Source: Cladopsammia gracilis
Lineage: Eukaryota > Cnidaria > Anthozoa > Scleractinia > Dendrophylliidae
NCBI GenBank assembly: GCA_022457155.1
Contig: JAJGOT010000155.1
Location: 500,001 to 564,000, forward strand
Direction: 5' to 3'
DNA length: 64,000 bases
Shown here: piece by piece, positions 8,524-19,555 of the stretch
Position numbering within the stretch: the first letter of the stretch is position 1
Layout of the letters: every line of letters begins with the position of its first letter
Program-made: the position numbers and the translations under genes
Notes under the pieces: model-generated
What the model was told of the DNA's origin: nothing
The model's input: only the letters and a program-made list of their open reading frames with translations
The model's database searches: none

Positions 8524-8572
8524 ACATCTTAAAGTGACTCCATCGTGAGACAAACGAAAAATCGTTTACCTA

Positions 8573-9680
8573 TCTTACACACCACGATGAACAACAACCA
8601 CATTTTTAGTAACAACAACGTAGTTGTTTAGAAGTACCCCCAATAATGAGGGCAAACTTTGATTGTTTTTTGATTTTTAAGTTTGTCGACGCTGGAATAT
8701 GAACAGTTTTTGAAATTTAGCGTTAAGTGCAGCGGAAGGAAATGGTGACCTTGGGAATTTTTTGAAGAAATTAAAGGGGATTTGAAAAACGATGTTATTT
8801 TGCAATGAGCCAGAATCGGCCTTTTCCAACTACTATCAGTCGAGGAACCAAGAAAAAATAAGAAGAACTGAGTACTTTCTCGTTTTCAAAAATGATATAT
8901 TTTAATCTGTATGCATGCACCTGTCAAATACCTGATCATAGATTTAATTTCTGAAGTTATCGAAACTAACTGACGAACAAAAACAATAAGTAAACTAAGG
9001 TTTTTATGACAGTAAAATAATGCTTATCTGCCCCAAGAAATTTGCAATTATAAATTACCAGGCTCTGGTAGGTAGACTCTTACTGAAGCCTAACAGTGCA
9101 GCAGATTCTCGATATCACAAATCTTCTTAAAAATTGGAATAATAACCGAGCGGAAACTATTGTCGGTAGTTATTGTATATGAAACTTACACAAAATATTG
9201 TACTTAGTTTGAAGTTTATAAAAGTGTAATAATTTTGTAAATCGCATTTAAAATTGCGGAGATAAACGAGAAATATCAAGGACTCAGTCAAAAAACCATG
9301 GTTTCCTATGGAAAATCGAATCTCCAAAACTAAGACGACAAACGCTTTCAAACTTTCATAGTTTCATCTCATACACTAAACACACATTTTGACGTAAATT
9401 TGAGATTTTGAAATTAAACTTTCATAAGCTTAATTGAGTAATTTATGGATGCTCTCATACGCATGCAAAACCACAAGTTCGAAATGTTTTTTTCTGATTT
9501 ACTCAAAATCGGCTTGACAAAAGTTTCTAGTTTTCAGGTATTTTGTTTGCCATATGCCATAGTTTATCGTAATAGTTTTAATTTTTCTAGATACCATCGC
9601 AATCGCTCGGTATGTTCTTGGTGTATCCCTTATTATTTTGTATTTAAACACTTAGTTTTTATTTCAGTAGAAAAAGAAGA
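8573..9680. other. No gene recognised
   Basis: AT-rich sequence with only short ORFs (for example 9157-9351 minus and 9445-9720 plus) that show no domain or biased composition. No inverted or tandem structure stands out. Treated as unannotated repeat or intergenic DNA. Confidence 0.5.
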
Positions 9681-9685
9681 TAAAA

Positions 9686-9775
9686 ACAGCAGAATGGGGA
9701 ATCGAATCCGGGCCGTATGATCTACTCCATGCATATTATCCACTGTACCACCGAGGACTAGCTGCCGGAAATTGT
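9686..9775 (-). repeat. tRNA-like SINE head or tRNA pseudogene
   Basis: On the minus strand an A-box-like TGGTACAGTGG and, about 45 bases later, a B-box-like GGATTCGATTCC lie at tRNA spacing. The acceptor arms do not pair (TCCTCGG against TTCTGCT), so it is not a working tRNA. Best explained as the tRNA-derived head of a SINE or a decayed tRNA copy. Confidence 0.5.
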
Positions 9776-9820
9776 AATTTTTAAGGGATATAAGATAATA
9801 TGCTGCCAGCCCAGACCATA

Positions 9821-10134
9821 TACAGTCTTTTGATTAAACGTTGTCATTGAAATCGGTCTCATCCCTACGCGACCAGACCGAAAAGGATTATGGAGAGAAA
9901 TCAATTCACATTCAATAGCTGCACATTATCAAAATACGGAACGTCCTTAACGGAATATGTATCGAAGCGACTCTTGTCTTTGCGTAGCACGCGAAGACAA
10001 ACGTAAATTTTGTTGTCCATTGTAAACGCGATAGAGAACAATTAATCAAGCATTTTAATTCACCCATACTCCCTTTCGGTCTGGTCGCGTAGGGGTAAGA
10101 CCGATCAGTGACAACGTTTAATCAAACGACTGTA
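9821..10134. mobile_element. MITE with about 65-bp terminal inverted repeats (TA target)
   Basis: The left end TACAGTCTTTTGATTAAACG mirrors the right end CGTTTAATCAAACGACTGTA, and the match runs on for about 65 bases through CCCTACGCGACCAGACCGAAA. TA flanks both ends. No coding capacity; Tc1/mariner-like mobilisation is inferred from the TA target. Confidence 0.8.
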
Positions 10135-10139
10135 TAAGA

Positions 10140-11660
10140 ACTAACCCTTTCGATACACTGGAAATACTGCAATCAGTGCTTAACCCTAAATACTAAAATC
10201 AGTGCTTCAACCCTAGATACTGTAATCCGACCCTAAATTACACTGCAATATATCTAAATGCATTACAATAAAGGATACATGAAGTACCATACATTATGAT
10301 CAGGGATAGACCAAGTAGCTAGGGGAAACTGGAGGGAAACACATTAAGGTCGCGGGGGACAGGTTCCGCTCATCAGTATGAATTTATGGAAAGAGTATGC
10401 ACAAAGTGCGACGGATGATACCGAAAATGCGCGAAACATTCACGAACAGGCTCTGAAATGTTTCTGCATCAATAATTGCACGTGCAAAGCGTTGTCTGAC
10501 AAAATACACTAATTTTCAACGCATCTTTCTGCATGAAGTGTTAACAATTAACAATAGCCCGTGGTTAAAATTAGCAAAATTATCATAAATATATATTTTT
10601 TGCATTTGTGTTTGCTCGGGAAGCCTTCGGAAGCGTAAAAACAAGCAATTTTGTGTCCAAGAATTCAGCGCGGACAGAGAATTTCATGAGTTGACACTTT
10701 GGCTTACAGCATTGTCGCAAAGCGCGATCCCTTCAGTAGAAAACAATCCTTACTTACTTCCATTATTCACCATTATCTCTGTTAAATTTTAGCGAAATCG
10801 GCTTTCAAACGTTCACGATATAACGTTTTTTCAAAGTGACACCCCTGCTAAAATTTTGCCTTATGAACTTATTCATGACCAGGTATCCCCCAGGACCTTA
10901 AGCTTTTGTCGTACGAGAATTGACCGCTACGAAAAAAAATACCATAATAATATTTTATGTGCAGGCTCAGCCTCTCCGGGGTGTTATTATTCAAGTTTCC
11001 TTTGTTAGAATGGCACAATGGAATTCAGCGTACATATATCAAAGTGACGTCGGACAAAAGCATTATATTTTGATTGCGTGACACGCTTAGAAATGTCTGA
11101 CTCCTGAAACCGCGAATTTTGAAACATTTTATTTTTTCTCGCTCGTTTAAACAGAGTCATCGTTCTGTTACCTTCGGATTATAAAAAAAAACATTTTCTA
11201 CCTTTACGAACATGTGTTTTTTGTATCGACCCAAAGAGATTTGCTTGCGTATTTTGGCGATTTTTTGCCGTGGATTCGTCAAATTTTTGAAAGGCTTTTT
11301 GTTGTATTTTTCGACGTCGCAAGGAATCTGGGCCTAGAATGGTAGAGCGCATGCTCAAATTGGTGTGTTACCGCCAATCGTAACGAGCAATAAATTTTCC
11401 GCATTTTGATGTATAATTCATGAGGTTTCGGTGGAGTTTGGGTGCGTTTAATGGGATTCAAAGTTGGCGCTTTGTTGCTGCTTTTGCTGTTGTCATTTTC
11501 TCTCGGCGTAAACGCTGCGGGAGATCAATTCGAATACATTCGGTGACAATTTACCTTCGTTTACGTACGAAATAAACAATTAAGTGTCTTTATCGAGTTA
11601 AAATTTTTGAACAAGATATTTAAATGATTATTTTTCTTGAATTAATGGAAGAGCCATTCG
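10140..11660. other. Intergenic or intronic stretch with weak tandem unit
   Basis: About 10160-10250 contains two to three imperfect copies of a 25-bp unit built on AATCAGTGCTT-AACCCTA-ATACT. The rest up to 11660 shows no gene; the ORF at 11279-11461 (minus) has no recognisable domain. Confidence 0.45.
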
Positions 11661-11668
11661 ATTGTTAT

Positions 11669-12040
11669 TCAAACAGTAAATCTCTTTCCCTCGCTTAAAG
11701 TGCTCTTGGTCACTTGGCCAAGTCCTGAAGCAAACACATCTGGCTCGGTGTTCAATTCTATCCTTACTTCTGGGTCATCCCTCCAGCCCGACCACAGCTT
11801 TCTCTTAATTGCGCGGTACAAATTATTGTGAAAAACATTCCCCCTATCTTCCACAGAGTCTTCGTCGGGAAGAAAACATTTTTCCAAGCGCTCAAAGGGA
11901 AAGTAATTATTCCCATCACAATCGTAGTCACGCCATTCGTCGAACTTCTCACTGAATCCCGTGAAATGAATTTTTGCTCGTTTTCTCTCCTTGTCCATGT
12001 CAACTATCTCCACTTCATATAAATTCTTGGGAGCGATTTT
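11669..12040 (-). CDS. Chromo-barrel/Tudor-like domain fragment of a multicopy anthozoan family
   Basis: The frame is open from 12040 to a stop at 11669. It reads NLYEVEIVDMDKERKRAKIH, then TGFSEKFDEWRDYDCD, NYFPFERLEK, and an RAIKRKLWSGWRDDPEVRIE tail. The first 60 residues have the strand pattern and WRD signature of Tudor/MBT/chromo-barrel folds that bind methylated histones. The sequence resembles a family seen in many copies in coral genomes, often near mobile elements. A MITE abuts its upstream end at 12045, so the 5' part of the gene is lost or separated. Function as histone reader is an inference. It may be an orphan exon. Confidence 0.4.
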   Translation of the reverse strand, partial: KIAPKNLYEVEIVDMDKERKRAKIHFTGFSEKFDEWRDYDCDGNNYFPFERLEKCFLPDEDSVEDRGNVFHNNLYRAIKRKLWSGWRDDPEVRIELNTEPDVFASGLGQVTKSTLSEGKRFTV

Positions 12041-12044
12041 AGAA

Positions 12045-12290
12045 TACCGTATTTTCTCGATTAAACGCCGGGTATAATAGAGAAATTGTAAGTAAGACCC
12101 TCAAACGTTTATTTGTGGTATAATAAACTTAAGATTTAAGGGCACAGTACACGGCCGCCAAGAAAAACGAATAATAACCCTTTCTTAAAAAATGACGGGC
12201 GAGAATAAACTGCTGATTCAAAGAAACGCCGGGTCCACCTGGCCAAGTTTGAAATAAACGCCGGGGGCGTTTAATTGAGAAAATACGGTA
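12045..12290. mobile_element. MITE with TACCGTATTTTCTCGATTAAACGCC ends
   Basis: The left terminus (12045-12069) and right terminus (12266-12290) are inverted copies of about 25 bp starting TACCGTATTTTCTC. An internal copy of AAACGCCGGG lies near 12230. Non-coding. TA-type target inferred. Confidence 0.75.
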
Positions 12291-14130
12291 CCCGTCCACT
12301 TATTTACATATCCCTAAACGTTTTCAGGTGGTTCGATACAGTTTTCTGGAGACCATACCAACGTATTTCAATCGACTTTTAAGCGGCCTTCTCCAAGTCA
12401 GATCAACGTGAAATTTTCACCACTAACTGGTTTTGAATTGAAGTTTGGCAAGATATATTATTTTCTGGTAAAATCGATATTACCATGACGACGATAAACA
12501 AGAAATCCCACATATGCATCTTAAAATATGGTATATGGCATATATATATTTTGCAAGAATAAAAAAATTCTGTACGTTTGAATTAAAATAAATCGCAATA
12601 GCATTTCAAACCTTACTATTTGTGTACCAGTATTAAATTGATCGAGAGATTAACACTGGTTTTGTGAAATTACTTAATGATAATGTCAAAAAGTAGCTTG
12701 ATGTTATGTTTGTAAACCTTGAGAGTTTCGTTTACTTTTTCTTTTGCGATCTTGAGAACTACCTTTTTCCTAACATCGCTTCGAATTCATGTGCAATTTT
12801 TGGGTAATTTTCGATTTTAATGGCTTTTGCAAAAATCTGAGAAACGGCTCGATGGATTTTTTTAAAACATTCACTGTGCATGCTTACCGATGTGCAAAAT
12901 ATTATCTGAAAGTTTCATTGGCATTTATTCACTGGAACGCCTTTCAATTTAAAGATGAAGACGACTTACGAACCGGCCGAAAAAATGGCGTTACAAATTT
13001 ACTTTTTTAAAGTTATTCTCAGTAATGATTTCAAATCAATGCGCACTTCATAATTATAATAATATATTATATATATTACTAATTATGATATATATTATAT
13101 ATATTACTAATTATTTTATGACTTTGATATGTGTAGGAACGCTAGGATGTAGCATTGTGTGTTCGTATACAAATGTGCAACGTATGCAAATTGCCAAGAG
13201 GTTGAAGCATAGCACGTGCAGTTCGTGCTGAAAATAAAAGAAATTGGAAAAATCAGGCTTACATCAAGCACCACCGAAACCTGCACTGTAAGGAGTATTA
13301 TGGTATTTTTCATAGTTTCTGGAGTGGGGAATTGGTGATTGCAACAACAGCAACAGCAAGAAACCGCCACAACGACTCTTTATCCCTCGAAATAATCCAT
13401 CTGTTACTTAGTTCTTTTGCACGATCAACGATTGCTTTTTTAAAAAAAAATCCAATGACGAATTAAATTAATATGTAGACGATGTATAAACCCCCTTTTT
13501 AGTTAATGAACATTTTGCTGCAGAAAGTGAGTTCCCTTTCCTTCCCTGTGAGATTTATTTTGTGACTTGAAATAATCATTTTTATCTCCAGTATTATGTG
13601 GCAGGGAAGCGGCCACGTGATTAACTCTTCACTGAGAACATTGTAAAACCGTAGCCAGGGTTAATCAAACTGAATGAATATAAAAGCGTCCGGCTTTGGC
13701 TAAAACGTTTAAGAAATCCGACTTTTCGGCTGCCTGTACTGCAGTCTGCAAAGAGTAAAATAGAATGATCATCTTTCTCTATCACTCTTCGAAAACTTTA
13801 AATTTCAGTTGTTATACGTACATCATGCCCGTTAAGAGCAAAATTACTGTATTAAACTAACGACAAGCACGTACCCTTTTATCGCAGCCGATCTGAACAT
13901 ACGGGCAAGAGACAAACATCAGTAGACATACGTTTTCAATGTGATCTTCAATCTAAAAACCATAGATAAAAAAACGAATTCGTTACTGAAATTGACCCTT
14001 ATTGCATTAGCTGGCCATGGAAAGCAGGCCGCTTTAATTGCTTTAACCAGGCATCGCTTACTGTCTGTGTTATGTATTGAATGAGGAGAGGTGGTGGTAT
14101 TCAAATATGCAAGACTGCAATGAAATATTT
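12291..14130. other. No gene recognised; AT-rich duplication
   Basis: 13054-13115 holds a tandem duplication of about 30 bp of ATATATTATATATATTAC-type sequence. TATAAAAG at 13678 could be a TATA box but no transcript start can be supported. Short ORFs show no domain. The TRAF-like gene runs through this region on the minus strand, so further TRAF exons (coiled coil, MATH) might be expected at lower coordinates, but I did not find them. Confidence 0.4.
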
Positions 14131-14132
14131 AC

Positions 14133-14207
14133 CATTTCTCTGGGAATAGAATCACCACAACTGTTGGGGCAGGTCACGGGGAACTTCGTACACTTTCCAA
14201 TATGATC
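14133..14207 (-). CDS. TRAF-like gene, TRAF zinc-finger exon (third zf exon)
   Basis: A 75-nt exon, phase 0 at both ends. Acceptor TTTGCAG on the minus strand, donor ATG|GTAAAT. It encodes DHIGKCTKFPVTCPNSCGDS and then IPREM, a TRAF-type zinc finger half (H-x3-C-x6-C-x4-C). It continues directly from the exon at 14624-14788. The TRAF-C (MATH) domain that should follow is not visible in the window. Confidence 0.8.
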
Positions 14208-14623
14208 CTGCAAACGTGAGGACAGATTGTTAGTTTACCTTTTATTGACAAACGTAGCCGATTGTTTCGCAGTTGGAAAACATTGATGACAAATTATCCG
14301 TCACGTTGTATGCCACCGCATGACTTACAATTTTTTTGTAACAAAATTTTTCTCGTTGGACAACATTTTTCAATCAGTGGCTTTGCACGAAAGATAGCTG
14401 GCGGAAATTTTTATTTTTCAAGTGCTGTAAACTGCTATTGGGATATGGAAGCTTATCTCATACATGTTTATATGGAACGTACTGAAACATTAATAGTCAA
14501 TTAATGGCAGAATATGTTTTAATAGTCTCAATGGCAGATCTTTGTATTAAGAGAATATAATACCAAGCCAAGCAAGTCAGGATTGATCCTCCAGTGATTC
14601 TATTCTTTATTAAATTATTTTAC

Positions 14624-14788
14624 CTGCATGTGACACTCTGGGTGTGGCTCTGCGCAGTATTCACAGTCAAGGATCCTCCACTCGCACGTGATCGTCACGT
14701 GCTGCTCCAGCTCGCTCCTTTTCAAAGTCAAGTGACAATTTTTGTTGGTACAGGAAACAACTTTGAAAGGACAAGTTGTCAGGTGGAT
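14624..14788 (-). CDS. TRAF-like gene, TRAF zinc-finger exon (second zf exon)
   Basis: A 165-nt exon, phase 0 at both ends, acceptor ACATACAG, donor CAG|GTAAAA. Encodes 55 residues: IHLTTCPFKVVSCTNKNCHL, then ELEQHVTITCEWRILDCEYC and AEPHPECHMQ. The C/H spacing fits TRAF zinc fingers that lie between RING and coiled coil in TRAF adaptors of TNF-receptor and Toll/IL-1 signalling. Confidence 0.85.
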
Positions 14789-14872
14789 CTGTATGTTACA
14801 TGAATAAAAACATAGGTTACTTTTTTATAAAAAGTGGCGGAAAGAAATATTTGTAATCGTTTAAGTTTTTAC

Positions 14873-14974
14873 CTCTTTGTTCCTCAGTTCACCGGTCCAG
14901 TCACAATCTTCACTTGGACATTTGATTGCAAACGAAAGAATCTTTCTTTCCGTTGCTTTGTCAGGGAAAACATC
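14873..14974 (-). CDS. TRAF-like gene, first TRAF zinc-finger exon
   Basis: A 102-nt exon, phase 0, acceptor ATTTCAG, donor GAG|GTAAAA. Encodes DVFPDKATERKILSFAIKCP then SEDCDWTGELRNKE. The FPDKA-x-x-R-x-I-L and C-x4-C-W-x-G-E-L signature is typical of the segment between the RING and zinc fingers of TRAFs. The RING exon at 24651-24820 ends in phase 2, so at least one short exon (the end of the RING) should lie between them; I could not place it. Confidence 0.85.
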
Positions 14975-16330
14975 CTGAAATAAAATCAACAGAAAATCAT
15001 TATTCCTCAAAGAAACTAGAGCACCCTAGATAGGTGGGAATTTATGCAAAATTAAAGTTCTAGAGTTCTTGGATTAGCCGGAGTAAAAAAAATACGATTT
15101 CATGAGAAGCTTCCGAAACAAATGTTTACAATAGATCATAATTGCTTAGAATGTCACAATATGGAAGCACTAATATAACACGTTGGAAAACACTGCAGAC
15201 TATATAGATCTGTATATTTTCACTCTAACCTGTAAAAGACAAGGACGAATTGAATCTAGCGACAGACAAGTAAGGGTTATTCATCATGATTCCGCAAGGC
15301 CTCATTGGGATCACGGCACACCAGCAGGCAGGACGGTGAACATGTTTTGCTTTTGCCAAATTTGCATTGAGCACGTTGCTTCGTTATGAGTAGAAGGAGG
15401 GAGAGAGAGAAGAAAATGTATGAACAGTACTCGTGGTCTCGCCATGGCCCAACTGCTCCCTTCATCTTTCGAAGATCAATGGAATGGATGTCGGTGTGTT
15501 TTCCAAGGGAAACCGGCGGAAAAAAAAATTCAGGTTCAAGGGTAAACCGAGGCGTCATACACTATTGAAGACCCGAAACCTAAATCGAGGTACGATACTA
15601 TCGAATAATGTTATCAACACTTCGCTTTTTGGTCGTGACCCGGCGAGTTAATTATGTCGGAAAAAGATTTATGAAGTTGTCTTTTTATGTAAACAAAAAA
15701 TATTCACTGATGCTTGTGTGTTTTCCTTGTTAAACCCTATTTTGTCTTCCCGTTTGTGTTAATTATTCTATTACTTGGGGACTAAGGCGAGAGGAATATG
15801 ACGGGTGGGATATATAATCCTTTGTTTTGCTATTGTTATCAGCTATTGTTTTCAGCCCCGCCTCTCCCCTGTTACAATCAAAGCCGCACCCAGCTTTTCA
15901 GATACTGTAATGAACGGGGTTATGTGATCTATTCAACTGAAAAGAACAAAGAAAACTGAGCTAGGTAGAAAATAAGAAGCAGTCTAGAAGATCAAATGCT
16001 GCGACCGCCAGGCCTCTTACATTCAGTGCGACTGGCAGAAATTTGAACATACGACCGACTAAAAACGAACGGGCGACGAAAGTGGAGACGTCAACAATCA
16101 CATTGCTGAACACCATTTACACACTAATCACAGAATTGACTGGGACTCTGCTGAATGTGTTAAACAAAGTATGGACTACTACAACCGACTCACATTAGAA
16201 ATCATTACCAGAAATCCGAGTCATTTCGTTCACGCGATACTTCCTGACTGCGGTGTACTCAAAGTTCTATAGAGCATGCCCTGAGGTATTAGATTACGTA
16301 AAAAATGGCGCGATCGGTTTGAAGCAAAGA
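14975..16330. other. Intron of the TRAF-like gene; no separate gene recognised
   Basis: Contains only short ORFs. A plausible donor (TTTTACAG|GTTAGAG on the minus strand near 15230) was examined as the missing RING-completing exon but its translation does not match convincingly. Confidence 0.4.
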
Positions 16331-16333
16331 GCG

Positions 16334-16692
16334 TGTAAATTATGTTGCACTGAATAATCTTTCTTCGGCGGATTTTGAACCAGCTTCTACAGGCAAAAGA
16401 AAATATAAACCCGGAGCAAAATTATATCAAGTGGAGAGACTTGTCAACTAGCGGAAATCGTCGAATAAAGAGGTATGAATTAATTCATATGAAGCTCATC
16501 GGTAATTTGATGTGTTCGTTCACCATTACACAGAGCTGTACGCGAAACCGATTAAGCACTTAAATGGCTGTATTTAATTTCAACCTTATACAGGATGACG
16601 AGTATATGGTAAAGTGGAAAGACTGGCCGGCCTGGACAAGCTCTTGGGAGCCTTATAACCACTTGTCTGATGAGCTAATCAGGTCAAACTAT
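16334..16692 (+). pseudogene. Two-exon chromodomain fragment with in-frame stop
   Basis: The first exon (about 16334-16472) reads VNYVALNNLSSADFEPASTG then KLYQVERLVN, a TAG stop, and RKSSNKE before a donor GAG|GTATGA. The second exon (from 16594 after CAG) reads DDEYMVKWKDWPAWTSSWEP then HLSDELIRSNY. Together they are a chromodomain (Y-x-VE, V-K-W, W-E-P aromatic-cage motifs). The in-frame stop lies inside the first strand region. The family seems multicopy in anthozoans. Likely a dead duplicate. Confidence 0.6.
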
Positions 16693-18390
16693 TGTGCAAT
16701 AAGCTTAAATAGTATAGTTATTGGTTATCCCTTTTGGCCCCAATAATGGTGACTTGGTATATTGTGCACATGGCCCAATAATAGTGACCTGCATTTCATT
16801 TTTCCTGACAATATCACTACCTAATTAAAGAAACAGGTCATGAAAATGAATGAAGTGATCACCAAAGGTTAAGGCTGTTGTCTTCACTGATGCAATTTTA
16901 GGCATTCTTAAAAGCAAGGCGGTGAAAGCAAACTACTCAGTAGAAACTGTCATTAATCATGATATCCTTAGATATACATTTAGGTCATGGAACATTGTCA
17001 GGGGATGGGATATCAATGCTGTATGAAATGACCGATTTCAGTAGGTTTTGCCTTTCGTCATACTGGTATTATTATTTAAATGAACTAGGACAAGGTATTG
17101 CTGTACGTTTTCCCCTGAAATGAAAACCAGTGCTAAAGTTTTCCAAGAAACGTTTTATCTTTTCAAATGGAGAACTTAAACAGGTGTGAGATGACGTAAT
17201 TGCAATATAGAGAACTCGTGACCAGTGTCACGTGACTTGTAAGATCTTCGACCGCGTGCGAGATGTAAAGGTTTTTCAAGTGCGGAAATGTTTTAAAACA
17301 CTGCAAACTGTTTGAACTTCGGGTCCACTACTTCCAGCACATTAAAGCGTTGTTTAAAAATCAGTCGTTTGTGCCTGGCAACACAGGCACCCATGTCTCC
17401 AGTAGAAAATGTTATCATTGCAGTGAATAGAAGGGCATGTGACAGATATAACATCTAATCTAATGTAACAATGAAAAATAATTAACTACATGTTATTTAG
17501 AAACATTTTGTTGTTGTTTTGAATGAATGCTAAGTGAAAATTATTGAAATTTGTTTCATTTTTAGTTTTCTTTGCTTAAAAGTTTGTCTAGGATGAAGGC
17601 AAAATAAAAATGTTATGCAAGTGTAAATCATTTAATAATACTACCTTTAACTGAAATTCTTTTTACATCTAGCTAAATATACAGATATAACATATTTTAA
17701 ACTTAATATAATTATGCTTGTAAGAAAAGGTAAATAAAGCTCAGTGCATTTTATCATACACATTTTGCCAAATCTATTCATTTGTCTGGAGGGGGACGGG
17801 GTCAGCCATTATACTGAATTAGTTTGCACATTTAGGGGGTATTTCTCAAAAGTTCAATGAGTTCTCTCTTTTTCAACTTGGCTAATCTCTTGACTTGAAT
17901 ATTTTTTGATTTGACCCTCTCTTTAAGTTGTGAAACATTGAGTTTACTGAGGTCTTAAGAAAGAACGTAAAAGCTAAGCTATGAAGGCTTTAAAATTCAT
18001 TTGCGAACTGCAGGAGTCGTGCAGGCCCGTCAACACTTTTTAACTCTGAATGATATTTAATGGACGGGCCCCGTTCTGCCTCGCATGAGACTACTGCGCT
18101 TCCCACGTTTACTACTGCAGGTTTAAACACCATTGAGAGCAGAAGATTTACATGTTCAAAGAACGTATCGCTCTTAAAGAAAACCATCTTGCCTGCACAA
18201 AAACATAAATATCTAGGAAGCCGAACATTGGCCTGTGACCGGAAGCATAGCTTAAGAAAGAATGTAAGTAATCACTAGCATCCGTGAGATTTTCAAAACA
18301 GATCACCATATCTGTAAAAGGCATGTTGGATGCGATGAAACAACGGAGGTCCTTCTAGCTCCATGAAACACAACTCTAAAGCAGAATAAA
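16693..18390. other. No gene recognised
   Basis: AT-rich. The ORFs at 17990-18187 (minus) and 18060-18278 (plus) overlap on opposite strands and show no domain. Nothing else structured was seen. Confidence 0.45.
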
Positions 18391-18398
18391 ACAAGGAG

Positions 18399-19551
18399 CT
18401 AAAACATATAAACTGCAAAAAGTCTTGATTCCAATAGACACGGCAGCTTCATACTAGTTGGATCTTCAACATCTATTAAACCAGCTTCCAAGACAATGTT
18501 GATTTCATTGATGGCTGATGAAAAAGAGTGTTCAAGGGTGTCATATTTTTCTGGGCCATTGACAATAGCAATAGACCCTTCCACGATTTTTTCCAACTTT
18601 TGATATTGGCCATGTAGCGGGAATCTAACGACACTGCTCGAAAGAGCACCTCAAAATTAGTAAAATAGCCAAGTTTGTGAGTTGTATCTTGTAAAATCGC
18701 AAAGTTATAGCTTCGCGAAGTCGGGAAATTTTACAGAAGTTTGTATGCTGGGGGGCACAAACTTGCCCCCCAGCATACAAACGTCTGTAAAATTTCCTGA
18801 CTTCGCGAAGCTATAACTTTGCGATTTTACAAGATACGACTCACAAACTTGGCTATTTTACTAATTTTGAGGTGCTCTTTCCAGCAGTGTCGTTAGATTC
18901 TCGCTACATGGCCAATATCAAAAGTTGAAAAAACCGTGGAAAGGTCTATTGTTCGGTTTCCTCTTAAAGAGATGACTTTCTCACCTGTTTGCAGAAGGCA
19001 AAAAGACAGGATCATGAAGTTTGTGCTTCTAGAGATTTTGGCCCTAAAAAGGCTCATTTATACCAAATGAGAGATCATTTTTCTGAAGGTCTTTAACGTG
19101 TGTTTTTAATGTCTCTGTAAATGATATTTGAGCACCTGGATAATGCCCAGGAACACTTTCAATTGTGCAAATGTTGTTGAGTTGGTTTCGTTTTTGTTTT
19201 ATTAAATACGATTTGGGCAACTCATCACACACAGCTTTATCACAGTTCACAGTTCGTGATAAAGTTCATCACTTGCACAAAACTTATCTAATAAGTACAG
19301 GACTTTTTCCACTTTATCATCATCTTCCTTCTCAGAACTTGCCACCTGTGTTTCTTCGTGCTCCAAATCAATAGTGTACGCCTTTCCATGTTTGTGGTCC
19401 ACACCTTTTAAACAAGTCAACTCCAGACCGTAGGACTTCATAAACCAGAGTGCCACCTGAGCTCTGCTTTTTAGTTCCTTTAGTCTCCTGGACCTTTGCC
19501 TTGAGCTCAGGTCTCCAAGTTTCTTGCCAGTGCATCCTCCCTTCTAAGGCG
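18399..19551 (-). pseudogene. C-terminal part of a multicopy coiled-coil cnidarian protein
   Basis: Minus strand, downstream order: TGKKLGDLSSRQRSRRLKEL and AQVALWFMKSYGLELTCLKG (19540-19400), EDDDKVEKVLYLLDKFCASD (about 19330), a frameshift near 19250, LPKSYLIKQKRNQLNNIC and PGAQISFTETLK (about 19220-19100), then NFMILSFCLLQTGEKV (about 19010). A hairpin element (18569-18951) splits it, after which GSIAIVNGPEKYDTLEHSFS continues to 18399. This looks like an uncharacterised protein family repeated many times in anthozoan genomes. Function unknown; association with mobile DNA is possible. Multiply broken. Confidence 0.6.
18569..18951. repeat. Long near-perfect foldback (hairpin) element
   Basis: Two arms of about 180 bases are inverted copies from CAATAGACC through TTTTGATATTGGCCATGTAGCG to a centre near 18760, where GCTGGGGGGCACAAACTTGC is itself palindromic. 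It lies inside the reading frame of the multicopy gene on the minus strand. A MITE-like insertion is the simplest reading; a clean target duplication is not visible. Confidence 0.85.
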
Positions 19552-19555
19552 TCAA

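Larger units (their letters stand above)
6261..8572 (-). mobile_element. Penelope-like retroelement with inverted terminal copies
   Basis: The body on the minus strand encodes RT and GIY-YIG domains (8150-6379). The 3' end of the element (about 6261-6690, minus) is present a second time in opposite orientation at about 8165-8572 (plus). Both arms include the end of the GIY-YIG coding region, the 3' UTR and a hammerhead motif, and both end in ...AATCGTTTACCT. The plus arm lacks about 20 bases of the endonuclease coding region. Penelope elements are known for flanking pseudo-LTR copies in direct or inverted orientation. The 5' part of the ORF is missing: RT begins at the conserved ILPADKG motif. 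Confidence 0.85.

Noticed and set aside
13678..13690. TATAAAAG as a core promoter
   Set aside because: No gene or transcript start can be tied to it.
15180..15290. Candidate exon completing the TRAF RING finger (minus)
   Set aside because: Has a donor-like AG|GTTAG but its translation lacks the C-P-x-D/C pair in any frame consistent with phase 2.
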